NCBI GenBank assembly: GCA_036732755.1
Contig: DAINBU010000069.1
Coordinates: 1 to 26,471 of the forward strand
Direction of reading: 5' to 3'
Length of the DNA: 26,471 nucleotides
DNA from: DASRRB01 sp036732755
Lineage (GTDB): Bacteria; Planctomycetota; B15-G4; SIAN01
The translations under genes were made by a program, and so were the position numbers. Under the pieces are notes generated by a model that was not told where the DNA came from, did no database searches, and saw only the letters and a list, made by a program, of their open reading frames with translations. Shown here piece after piece: positions 1 to 6,883 of the stretch; position 1 is the first letter of the stretch, and each line of letters begins with the position of its first letter.

Positions 1-516
1 ACGATCGGCGAGCGCGTCTGCCCGCGCTGCGGCGGCGTCGGCCACCTGGCCCGGAACCGCAGCGTCGAGCTCAAGATCCCCGAGCGCGCGCGCGACGGCC
101 TCACGCTGCGCCTCGCCGGCCTCGGCGAACCGGGCGAGGCGGGCGCGGAGGCGGGCGACCTCTACGTCACGATCCGGCTCGAATCGGACGGCGCCTACAA
201 GCGGCTGGGCGCCGACGTCGAGGCGCTCGTGCCGGTCTCCCTCGCCGAGTGGCTCGACGGCGGGGCGGTCGAGGTCGCGACGCTCGACGGCGTCGCCAAG
301 GTGAAGATCCCGCCGCGCTTCCCGTTCGCGACGCGGCTGCGGCTGCGCGGCCACGGGCTCGCGCGCGAGGACGGCGCCCGCGGCGACTTCTCGGTCGTGC
401 CGATCGTGACGCCGCCCGACGGCGTCGACGGCGCGCCGCTCGAGGCGCTGCGGCGCGCCGCGGCCGCGGCGCCGGGCCCCGTGCAAGGCGGCGCGCGCCA
501 GCGAGGCGGACGATGA
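1..516 (+). CDS. dnaJ: DnaJ-type (Hsp40) co-chaperone, 3' part only
   Basis: The gene runs in from the left edge, so the J domain and most of the zinc region are missing. The visible part opens with one CxxCxGxG-type zinc motif (CPRCGGVG). It is followed by the C-terminal substrate-binding region typical of DnaJ: a segment with the pattern IPxxxxxGxxLRxxGxGE, then 'GDLYVTIRL' and the 'VPVSLAEWLDGGAVEVATLDG' type strand, then 'KVKIPPRF'. DnaJ proteins deliver unfolded clients to DnaK and stimulate its ATPase in the cytoplasm. The zinc motif points to a type I DnaJ rather than a zinc-less CbpA. The stop TGA overlaps the next start by four bases (ATGA), so the two genes are translationally coupled. 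The tail after the last strand is short and rich in Ala, Arg and Gly. The start and the other zinc motifs cannot be judged. Confidence 0.85.
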   Translation, partial: TIGERVCPRCGGVGHLARNRSVELKIPERARDGLTLRLAGLGEPGEAGAEAGDLYVTIRLESDGAYKRLGADVEALVPVSLAEWLDGGAVEVATLDGVAKVKIPPRFPFATRLRLRGHGLAREDGARGDFSVVPIVTPPDGVDGAPLEALRRAAAAAPGPVQGGARQRGGR

Positions 517-788
517 GCGACACTGGGAGCGACTTCATCCTCGTCCGCGGCGAGCGCTACCTCCGGGTCGAGGTGGTCGCGCAGTGGTACCGCGTCGACG
601 TCGCCTTCCTCGAGGAGGCGGGCGAGCTCGACCTGCTCGAGTTCGAGACGGCCGCCGGCGAGCGGCCTCTCCTCGCCGAGCACGAGCTCGACCGCCTCGC
701 GCAGTTGCTCCACTGGCACTGGCTGACGGGGCTCGAGCTCGAGGCGCTGGCGCTGCTGATCCCGCGGGAGCGGCGGCGCGACGGCTGA
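513..788 (+). CDS. cbpM: CbpM-like chaperone modulator (MerR-like helical fold)
   Basis: This is a 91-residue soluble protein starting with ATG inside the stop of the DnaJ gene. The N-terminal half (about residues 15-45, 'YLRVEVVAQWYRVDVAFLEE') looks like the MerR-type helix-turn-helix found in CbpM. The C-terminal half ('LDRLAQLLHWHWLTGLELEALALLI') resembles CbpM's arginine/leucine-rich helices that bind the J domain. CbpM inhibits the co-chaperone activity of CbpA in Escherichia coli and is usually encoded directly after it. Here the partner keeps a DnaJ zinc motif, which is not the classical pairing. The identification rests on size, helical pattern and position. A small MerR-like transcription factor is the main alternative. 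Confidence 0.7.
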   Translation: MSDTGSDFILVRGERYLRVEVVAQWYRVDVAFLEEAGELDLLEFETAAGERPLLAEHELDRLAQLLHWHWLTGLELEALALLIPRERRRDG

Positions 789-810
789 GCCGTCCGTTAC
801 CGACCGGACG
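780..810 (+). terminator. Possible alternating hairpins after the chaperone pair
   Basis: Two overlapping inverted repeats follow and include the CbpM stop. One is GACGGC-TGA-GCCGTC at 780-794, with the stop codon as the loop. The other is CGTCCG at 791-796 pairing with CGGACG at 805-810 across eight bases. They share bases and cannot form at once. There is no T-run, so intrinsic termination is uncertain. In DNA this GC-rich, six-base stems can arise by chance. The rest of the 177-base gap to the next gene shows no clear promoter. Confidence 0.2.
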
Positions 811-965
811 CGGCTCGGGACGTCGCGCGTCGGCGCCATCCGTCCCTTCGCGACCGAGGGCCGTCGCGGTCCGCGCGTTGCGACCGCGCGCGCCCTTCCG
901 ACCCGAGCCCGCGTGCGCGGCTCCTTCGATGTCCGGGACCGCGCTTCTTCGCCAGGAGCCGTCCC

Positions 966-3900
966 ATGTTCACCCACCGGTGGTTCGCCGCGTGCGCGTT
1001 TCTTGTCGGCGTCGTCGGGATCGCACCGCGGGGCTTCGCGCAACGACTCGAGATCGGCGGCGAGAACGCGGGCTCCGGCGCGATCAAGATCGAGATCGAC
1101 CGGATCGACGCGAAGGTCGAGGAAGGCGTCGCGAACGTCACGGTCGACGAGACGTTCCGCAACACGACCGGCCAGGTTCTCGAAGGCGTCTACCGCTTCC
1201 AGCTGCCGGAGGACGCCGTGATCGGCGCCTTCTCGATGTGGATGGGGGGCGTCGAGAAGCACGGCCGCGTGCTCGAGGCGGCGCAGGCGCGCCGGACCTA
1301 CGACGCGATCGTCCGCAAGCAGAAGGACCCGGGGCTGCTCGAGCAGGTCGGCTGGCGGGAGTTCCGCGTCAACGTCTACCCGATCCCGAAGTTCGACACG
1401 GTCCGCGTCAAGCTCGAGTACTCGCACGTCGTGCGCGACGACCTCGCGCTGCAGACCCTCGAGATCCCGCTGCCGACGAAGTGCGGGGCGATCGGTGACC
1501 TGCGCGTGCGCGTGACCGTCTCGGCGGCGCACGGACTCTCCGGCCTCGACTGCCCGTCGCACCCGCAGGCCGTGCTGAAGGTCTGCGCCGAGGAGGCGGA
1601 GGCGAGCTTCTCCGCCGACGGCGCGACGCCCGCCGGGCCGTTCGTCGTGCGCGCGATCCCGCGCCGCGAGGGCTTCGACGTCGCGCTGCTGGCCGCCCGG
1701 CCAAGCGACGCGGCGGACGGGTGGTTCATCGCCCGCATCGTCCCGAAGCTCGCGGCGCCGCCCGCGATCCCGCGCGACGTCGCGTTCGTGATCGACCGCT
1801 CCGGCTCGATGCAGGGCAGGAAGATCGAGCAGGCGCGCGCCGCGCTGCTCGCCGGCCTCGACACGCTCAAGCCGGGCGACCGCTTCGACGTCATCTCGTT
1901 CTCCTCCGACGTGACCTCGCTCGGCGACGGGCGCTGGCTCGAATCCACGGCGGAGAACCTGGCGCGGGCGCGCCGCGCCGCGTGCGACATCGCTGCGACC
2001 GGCGGGACCAACATCGCCGACGCGCTGAAGGCGGCGACGCGGCCGCGCGGGGACGACGGCGCCGGCCGCCTGGCCGCGGTCGTCTTCCTCACCGACGGCG
2101 ACCCGACCGTCGGCGAGACGGCGCCCGAGCGCATCCTCGCCGCGTGGCGGCAGCAGTCTGCGGGCACCCGCCTCTTCGCCTTCGGCGTCGGCAACGACGT
2201 GAAGGACTTCCTGTTGACCAAGCTCGCGGTCGAAGGGCGCGGCGACGCGCGCTACGTCCGTGAGGACGAGAACCTCGAGGTCCCGCTCGGCGCGCTGTTC
2301 GAGCGGCTGAAGACGCCGCTCCTGATCGACCCGATGGTCGAGGTCGAGAGCGCGGGCGACGCGGTCGCGATCCTCGACCGCGAGCCGCGCCGGCTGCCCG
2401 ACCTCTTCCAAGGGCGCGCGCTGCTGGTGTGCGGCCGCTTCCGCGGCGTGGGCAAGGCGGTGCTCCACCTGCGTGGGAAGTCGGGCGGAGAGTCGGTCGC
2501 GGTCGACGTGCCGGTCGAGTTCCCGCGCACGACGCCGCGCCGCGACTTCGTCGCGCAGATCTGGGCCAAGACGCGCGTCGAGCGCCTCCTCGACGACCTG
2601 CGCGTGTCGGGCGGCAACGCCGAGATCAAGAACGAGGTGCTCTCGCTCGGCCTCGCGCACCAGCTCGTGACGCCCTACACGTCGTTCCTCGTGGTCGAGG
2701 ACAACGTGAAGCTCGCGGACGGCGGCGCAGCGCCGCGCGAGGGTCGGGTGGCGGACGAAGGCACCGACTCCGGGCGCTTGCCCCACATGCCGGGGCTCGG
2801 CGGCGGCGGCGACACGACGCCTCCGGGCAATCCGGGAGGACCTGGCACGCCGGCTACGGGCGCGCCGACGAGCAGCGGCGCGTCTCGCCAAGCGGGCCGG
2901 ACCTCGGGCGGCCACAACGGCCCGGCCACGGGTGGCGCTGGCGGCATCCGTGGCGGGTCCCTCGGCATGACCAAGCGCAGCAATGGCGAGGGCTTCGAGC
3001 GCTGGGAGTTCTGGTGGGAGCACAACAAGGATCCGTTCCTCGTGGAAAGCGCGGTGGACGCGGCGTCCGCCGCGAAGGGCGCCGCCGATCCGGCGCGCGC
3101 CGCCTCGGCTCCGTCGGACGCGGAGATCGTGGCGACGCTGCTCGCGGCGCTCCACGAGTCCGATCCCGACGTCGTGGACTCGGCAGCGCTCGCGCTCGGC
3201 CGCGCGGCGCGCGGCGGCGACGCCGACGGGAGCGTGCGCGCGGCGTTGACGAAGACGCTGCACCATCCGGGCAAGACGGCGCGCGAGGCGGCGACGCTCG
3301 CGCTCGGCGTCCTCGGCCGGCCGGAATCGATCCCGCTCCTGCGCGAGCTGCTCGGCGACACGGACGCCGGCCGCGCGCTCACGAATCGCTCCGACGCGGT
3401 CGAGGGCATGGTGCGCGCGTTCGCGGCGGCGTCGCTCGGGATGCTGCACGCCGCGGAGGCGGCGCCCGACCTGAAGGCGGTCGTGCAGAGCCCCGACACG
3501 ATCGACGCCAGCCTGAAGCAGATGGCGCTGCTCGCGCTCGGGATGGTGCCGGAGCCCGCGGGCGAGAGCGCCGAGGAGCGCGTCACGTTCCTGCTCGATC
3601 GCATGCGCGATCCGTCCCTGAACGAGCTCGTGCGCGCGCAGGCGCCGATCGCGCTGATCCATCTCGCGCGGATCGACGCGGCCAACGCGGACGCCGTCCG
3701 CGCGGCGCTCTCCACGCGCCTCCTGCCGGCGCTGCGCGACGATCGCACGACGAACGACCTGCGCCGCTCCCTCGCCATCGCCGTCGGCCGGATCGCGACG
3801 ATCGAGGACGACGACGCGCTCCGGGTCCTGGTCGAGACGATCCAGCGCGCGAAGGACGACCAGACGCGCCACTTCGCGATCCATGCGCTCGCTGCGATCG

Positions 3901-4643
3901 GCGCCCGCGACCGCGAACCGGAGCGGCACGCGGCGGCGCACGCGCTGCTGACGGCGCGGCTCCAAGAAGAGCTCGCGGGCTCGCGTCACATCACCCACCA
4001 GCCGCACGCCGCGCTCGCGCTCGCCGTCTACTTCCGCAACGAGAAGCTGCCGCCCGAGGCGCGCGCCGGCTGCGTGCGCCGGCTCGCCGAGGTCTTCGAC
4101 GCCGCGACGAACCCCTCCTACCAGGGGGCGACGGCGGTCGCGCTCGGCCTCCTCGACGTGAAAGGCGAGGCGGACCGGCTCTGGAAGCGGTTCGGCGAGT
4201 CGAACGACGCGTCACTCAAGGGCTACATCGCCCTGGCCCTCGGCCTGATGGGAACACGCGACCACGCGGGAGAGCTGCGCGACGAAATGCGCCGCGGCGT
4301 CCACGACGCGAAATACCGGATCGAGCTCGCCTACGGCATCGGCCTGCAGGGCGATCCGGCCGACACGATGGCGCTGATCGCCGGCATGCAGGCGGGCGCG
4401 ACGGTCGCCGAGGCGGGCGCGGGGGTGCGCGCGCTCGGCCTCGCCCGCGACCCGGCCGCGCGCGCGCCGCTGCTCGCGCTCGCGCGCGACGCCACGCAAC
4501 CGCCGCTGCGGCGCGCCTTCGCCGAGGTCGCGCTCGGCCTCCTGCTCTCGCGGGAGCCTCTTCCGTGGCCGGCGGAGTTCTCGGTCGACTCGAACTACCG
4601 GGCGAAGCTCGCGGCCATCGCGGAGATCCTCGACATGCTGTGA
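966..4643 (+). CDS. Exported VIT-VWA-HEAT repeat fusion protein
   Basis: The protein has 1225 residues. The ATG is preceded by AGGAG (954-958) at seven bases. Residues 1-26 form a signal peptide ending 'GFAQ'. A vault/inter-alpha-trypsin (VIT) domain follows at about 35-165. A von Willebrand A domain at about 270-445 has an intact metal-binding MIDAS: Asp277-x-Ser279-x-Ser281, Thr348 and Asp377. A segment to about 580 ends with the 'YTSFLVVE' motif common in bacterial VIT-VWA proteins. Then come a Gly/Pro/Thr-rich linker (about 585-670), an aromatic motif WEFWWEHNKDPFL (680-692), and HEAT-like helical repeats from about 715 to 1220 with recurring 'ALALGxxG' and 'AAxLxLGxLG' patterns. VIT-VWA proteins are envelope or extracellular adhesion or scaffold proteins. 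HEAT repeats are protein-binding solenoids. No sortase signal or membrane anchor was seen at the C-terminus. The function is probably scaffolding outside the cytoplasm, with the partner unknown. Confidence 0.9.
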   Translation: MFTHRWFAACAFLVGVVGIAPRGFAQRLEIGGENAGSGAIKIEIDRIDAKVEEGVANVTVDETFRNTTGQVLEGVYRFQLPEDAVIGAFSMWMGGVEKHGRVLEAAQARRTYDAIVRKQKDPGLLEQVGWREFRVNVYPIPKFDTVRVKLEYSHVVRDDLALQTLEIPLPTKCGAIGDLRVRVTVSAAHGLSGLDCPSHPQAVLKVCAEEAEASFSADGATPAGPFVVRAIPRREGFDVALLAARPSDAADGWFIARIVPKLAAPPAIPRDVAFVIDRSGSMQGRKIEQARAALLAGLDTLKPGDRFDVISFSSDVTSLGDGRWLESTAENLARARRAACDIAATGGTNIADALKAATRPRGDDGAGRLAAVVFLTDGDPTVGETAPERILAAWRQQSAGTRLFAFGVGNDVKDFLLTKLAVEGRGDARYVREDENLEVPLGALFERLKTPLLIDPMVEVESAGDAVAILDREPRRLPDLFQGRALLVCGRFRGVGKAVLHLRGKSGGESVAVDVPVEFPRTTPRRDFVAQIWAKTRVERLLDDLRVSGGNAEIKNEVLSLGLAHQLVTPYTSFLVVEDNVKLADGGAAPREGRVADEGTDSGRLPHMPGLGGGGDTTPPGNPGGPGTPATGAPTSSGASRQAGRTSGGHNGPATGGAGGIRGGSLGMTKRSNGEGFERWEFWWEHNKDPFLVESAVDAASAAKGAADPARAASAPSDAEIVATLLAALHESDPDVVDSAALALGRAARGGDADGSVRAALTKTLHHPGKTAREAATLALGVLGRPESIPLLRELLGDTDAGRALTNRSDAVEGMVRAFAAASLGMLHAAEAAPDLKAVVQSPDTIDASLKQMALLALGMVPEPAGESAEERVTFLLDRMRDPSLNELVRAQAPIALIHLARIDAANADAVRAALSTRLLPALRDDRTTNDLRRSLAIAVGRIATIEDDDALRVLVETIQRAKDDQTRHFAIHALAAIGARDREPERHAAAHALLTARLQEELAGSRHITHQPHAALALAVYFRNEKLPPEARAGCVRRLAEVFDAATNPSYQGATAVALGLLDVKGEADRLWKRFGESNDASLKGYIALALGLMGTRDHAGELRDEMRRGVHDAKYRIELAYGIGLQGDPADTMALIAGMQAGATVAEAGAGVRALGLARDPAARAPLLALARDATQPPLRRAFAEVALGLLLSREPLPWPAEFSVDSNYRAKLAAIAEILDML

Positions 4644-4645
4644 GC

Positions 4646-4668
4646 ACGGCGCGCGCCGGGAGCGCCGT
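4646..4668 (+). terminator. Hairpin after the VIT-VWA-HEAT gene
   Basis: ACGGCGC (4646-4652) and GCGCCGT (4662-4668) form a perfect seven-base stem with a nine-base loop, starting two bases after the stop codon. No T-run follows. It lies between convergent genes and could stop transcription from either side, but it overlaps the last base of the possible coding tail on the minus strand. Confidence 0.35.
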
Positions 4669-4791
4669 CACGGGCCGGAGCGCTTCACTTCGCCGAAAGG
4701 AGAGCGCGCCGCGTCGAGCGTGAAGTTCGGGGTGGCGCCGGTGGCGGCCGAGATCTGCTCGACGTCGGTGCGGAAGTCGAGGTTGACCGGC
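4668..4791 (-). other. Out-of-frame coding-like tail of the FG-GAP/ASPIC gene
   Basis: Directly after the TAG stop of the FG-GAP gene, one base out of frame, a stretch of about 40 codons runs to a TGA at 4670-4668. It reads VNLDFRTDVEQISAATG, then continues to end GEVKRSGP. Its codons end in G or C at nearly every position, while second positions are mixed, the pattern of real coding DNA in this window. It has no start codon of its own in a sensible place. It is either a C-terminal extension cut off by a single-base frameshift (real mutation or assembly error), or a remnant of a neighbouring gene. ASPIC domains usually end near the present stop, so the main protein looks complete without it. 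Confidence 0.4.
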
Positions 4792-6660
4792 CTATTGCTG
4801 GTCGACGACCACCACGCGATCGAGCGGCGGCGCGGCCACGACCTGCGGCGTGCGGCTCCCCGGCCAGAAGATCTCGACGCGCTCGACGGCGGCGACGGCG
4901 CCGAGGCCGACGTGCAGCACGGCGCTCGACTGCGACAGGTAGCCCTGCGCGTTGGCGAGCTCGCGTGACCAGGTGCGTGCCGTCGTCACGACGCGCACGC
5001 GCGCACCCCACGCCGCGCTCTTCACGCGGTTGCGCAGCTGGAGGCGCAGCGCGTGGCGCGGCGGCGAATCGTTGCGGTAGAGGTAGGGCTCGTGGTTGAA
5101 GTTGTTGACCACGAGGTCGAGGTCGCCGTCGCCGTCGAGGTCCGACACCGCCGCCGCACGCGAGCTGCGCGTGGCCTTCACGCCCTTGATCGTCGTGCCC
5201 TCGATGCGGCGCAGCTTGCCCGGGATGCCGAGCCCGACCTCGTCGGCCTGCTCGCGGAACACCCCCTTGCCGTCGTTGCGCAGGAAGGCGTTGGGCCAGA
5301 AGTAGTAGGGGTACCCCATCCCCGTCGGCACGTAGAGGTCCTCGGCGCCGTCGTCGTCGAAGTCGCCGACCGCGATGCCCCACGGGAACCACGTCTCGAG
5401 GTTGGCCTGCGCCGACATCTCCTCGAAGCGCCCGTCGCCGCGGTTGCGGAAGTAGGTGTTCCCGAACAGGACGGTGTGGGCGTGCGTCTGCTCGGGCGAG
5501 GTGATCTCCTTCCAGTCCTTCGCGTTGGAGCCGGCGGGCGTGTTGAACTTCGCGGTCGGGTGCACGCGGTCGCGCTCGTCGGGATTGAGCCACATGTCGG
5601 AGTGCATGTCGACCACGTAGAGGTCGGGGAGCTCGTCGCCGTCGCCGTCGAAGAAGCGCGCCCCCATCGCGCCCCAGCTGGTGCGCCCGAGCGCCGTCGT
5701 CGTGATCTCCTCGAACTTCCCGTCGCCCAGGTTCCGGTAGAGGCGGTCCGCGCCGAACATGTTGGTGACGTAGAGGTCGAGGTCGCCGTCGAGGTCGATG
5801 TCGGCGACCGCCGCGTCGGCGTTCCACTCCGAGGCCGACACGCCCGCCTCCTTCGTCACGTCGGCGAAGGTGCCGTCGCCGCGGTTGTCCCAGAGGATGC
5901 AGCCTTCGCCGGGATTGCGCGCGTCGGGAGTCTTGGTCACCTCGCCGAACGGGAGCGAGACGCCTTCGAAGAACCAGTCGGCCTCCTGGCTCACCGTGTC
6001 GGTGGTGAACTTCCCGAGATTGCAGAGGAAGAGGTCGAGGTCGCCGTCGCCGTCGCGGTCGAACCAGGTCACCGCGCTCGAGTGGCCGGTGTAGCCGACG
6101 CCCGCCTTCTTCGTCACGTCGGTGAAGACGCCGTGGCCGTCGTTCTGGAACAGGTGGTTCCCGCCGCGATAGGTCGTGACGTAGAGGTCGAGGTCGCCGT
6201 CGTTGTCGCAGTCGCCGAACGCGGCGCCGACCTTGAGCGCGCGGTCGACCGCGATGCCCGACAGCGCCGTCACGTCCTCGAACTTCATCCCGCCGCGGTT
6301 CAGGTAGAGGGCGGCCGGTCCGAGGAAGTCGAGGAAGTAGAGGTCGTCGAGCCCGTCGCCGTTCACGTCGGCGATGCAGATGCCGCTGCCGTGGTCGTAG
6401 GGGTTCACCCGGAAGTTCGTGCCGCTCTCGCTGTCGAGGAAGTGGTGGCGGAAGCGGACGCCCGACGCCTCGAGCACGTCGGTGAAGTGGAGTCCCGGGT
6501 CCTTGGCCGCATCGGCCGCGGGTCGCGCGCCGTCGTCGGCCGGCGCCGCCGGCGACTGCGGCCGCGCGACGCCGAGCTGCGCCGCCGCGAGCACGGCGAG
6601 CGCGGCCAACTGGACGAAGGGGGATGTCGCGGCGCTGCGGACGGTGAGCCGACCGGTCAT
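4792..6660 (-). CDS. Secreted CRTAC1-type FG-GAP/VCBS seven-repeat protein with ASPIC/UnbV domain
   Basis: The protein has 622 residues. ATG at 6660 has a CAGGAA sequence upstream. Residues 1-35 look like a signal peptide with an Ala/Leu-rich core. Seven calcium-binding-type repeats of the pattern DxDGDGxxDLY occur at about 98, 150, 200, 287, 337, 432 and 506, enough for one seven-bladed beta-propeller with a metal site in each blade. Repeat five is degenerate (FDGDGDELPDLYVV). The C-terminal region (about 545-612), with 'GARVRV', 'SQSSAVLHVGLG' and 'VERVEIFWPGS', is an ASPIC/UnbV domain. The family is found in the bacterial envelope or outside the cell and in animal cartilage acidic protein; its bacterial role is unknown, with adhesion or carbohydrate binding suggested. 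It converges on the VIT-VWA gene. A coding-like tail continues out of frame beyond the stop. Confidence 0.92.
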   Translation of the reverse strand: MTGRLTVRSAATSPFVQLAALAVLAAAQLGVARPQSPAAPADDGARPAADAAKDPGLHFTDVLEASGVRFRHHFLDSESGTNFRVNPYDHGSGICIADVNGDGLDDLYFLDFLGPAALYLNRGGMKFEDVTALSGIAVDRALKVGAAFGDCDNDGDLDLYVTTYRGGNHLFQNDGHGVFTDVTKKAGVGYTGHSSAVTWFDRDGDGDLDLFLCNLGKFTTDTVSQEADWFFEGVSLPFGEVTKTPDARNPGEGCILWDNRGDGTFADVTKEAGVSASEWNADAAVADIDLDGDLDLYVTNMFGADRLYRNLGDGKFEEITTTALGRTSWGAMGARFFDGDGDELPDLYVVDMHSDMWLNPDERDRVHPTAKFNTPAGSNAKDWKEITSPEQTHAHTVLFGNTYFRNRGDGRFEEMSAQANLETWFPWGIAVGDFDDDGAEDLYVPTGMGYPYYFWPNAFLRNDGKGVFREQADEVGLGIPGKLRRIEGTTIKGVKATRSSRAAAVSDLDGDGDLDLVVNNFNHEPYLYRNDSPPRHALRLQLRNRVKSAAWGARVRVVTTARTWSRELANAQGYLSQSSAVLHVGLGAVAAVERVEIFWPGSRTPQVVAAPPLDRVVVVDQQ

Positions 6661-6793
6661 GGGAGTGTTCCTGGCGGGAACGGGGCCGCGGGGGCGGCCG
6701 GATGGCGGGATCGGACCACGAGACGGGAACTGCGACGCGTTCCACTCGCGCCAACGACGTCCGCGCTACGTCTTTCCGCACGCCCGGTAACGA

Positions 6794-6828
6794 CTCGCGC
6801 CGCCGCACTCGGAACGCGGCGGCGCGAG
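6794..6828 (-). terminator. Strong GC hairpin downstream of the membrane peptidase gene
   Basis: CTCGCGCCGCCGC (6794-6806) and its perfect complement (6816-6828) form a 13-base stem with a nine-base loop. It lies 55 bases beyond the stop of the minus-strand gene ending at 6884 and before the next minus-strand start at 6660. A run of T is absent on both strands. Its position suits a transcription terminator or mRNA 3'-end stabiliser. The rest of the 223-base gap shows no clear promoter. Confidence 0.5.
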
Positions 6829-6883
6829 CGACTGCAGGATGACGACGGGGTGACGGAATCGCCCCGCGGAAAGACCCTCGACC

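Noticed and set aside
195..4007. A 1270-codon open frame antisense to the VIT-VWA-HEAT gene
   Set aside because: Its product is a monotonous Arg/Ala/Val/Asp/Glu sequence with no domain. Such long antisense frames are expected opposite GC-rich genes; the plus-strand product has clear domains.
5100..6380. Recurrent DNA stretches of the type GTAGAGGTCGAGGTCGCCGTC, suggesting a direct repeat array
   Set aside because: They are the codons of the DxDGDGDLDLY protein repeats at irregular spacing, not a CRISPR or satellite array.
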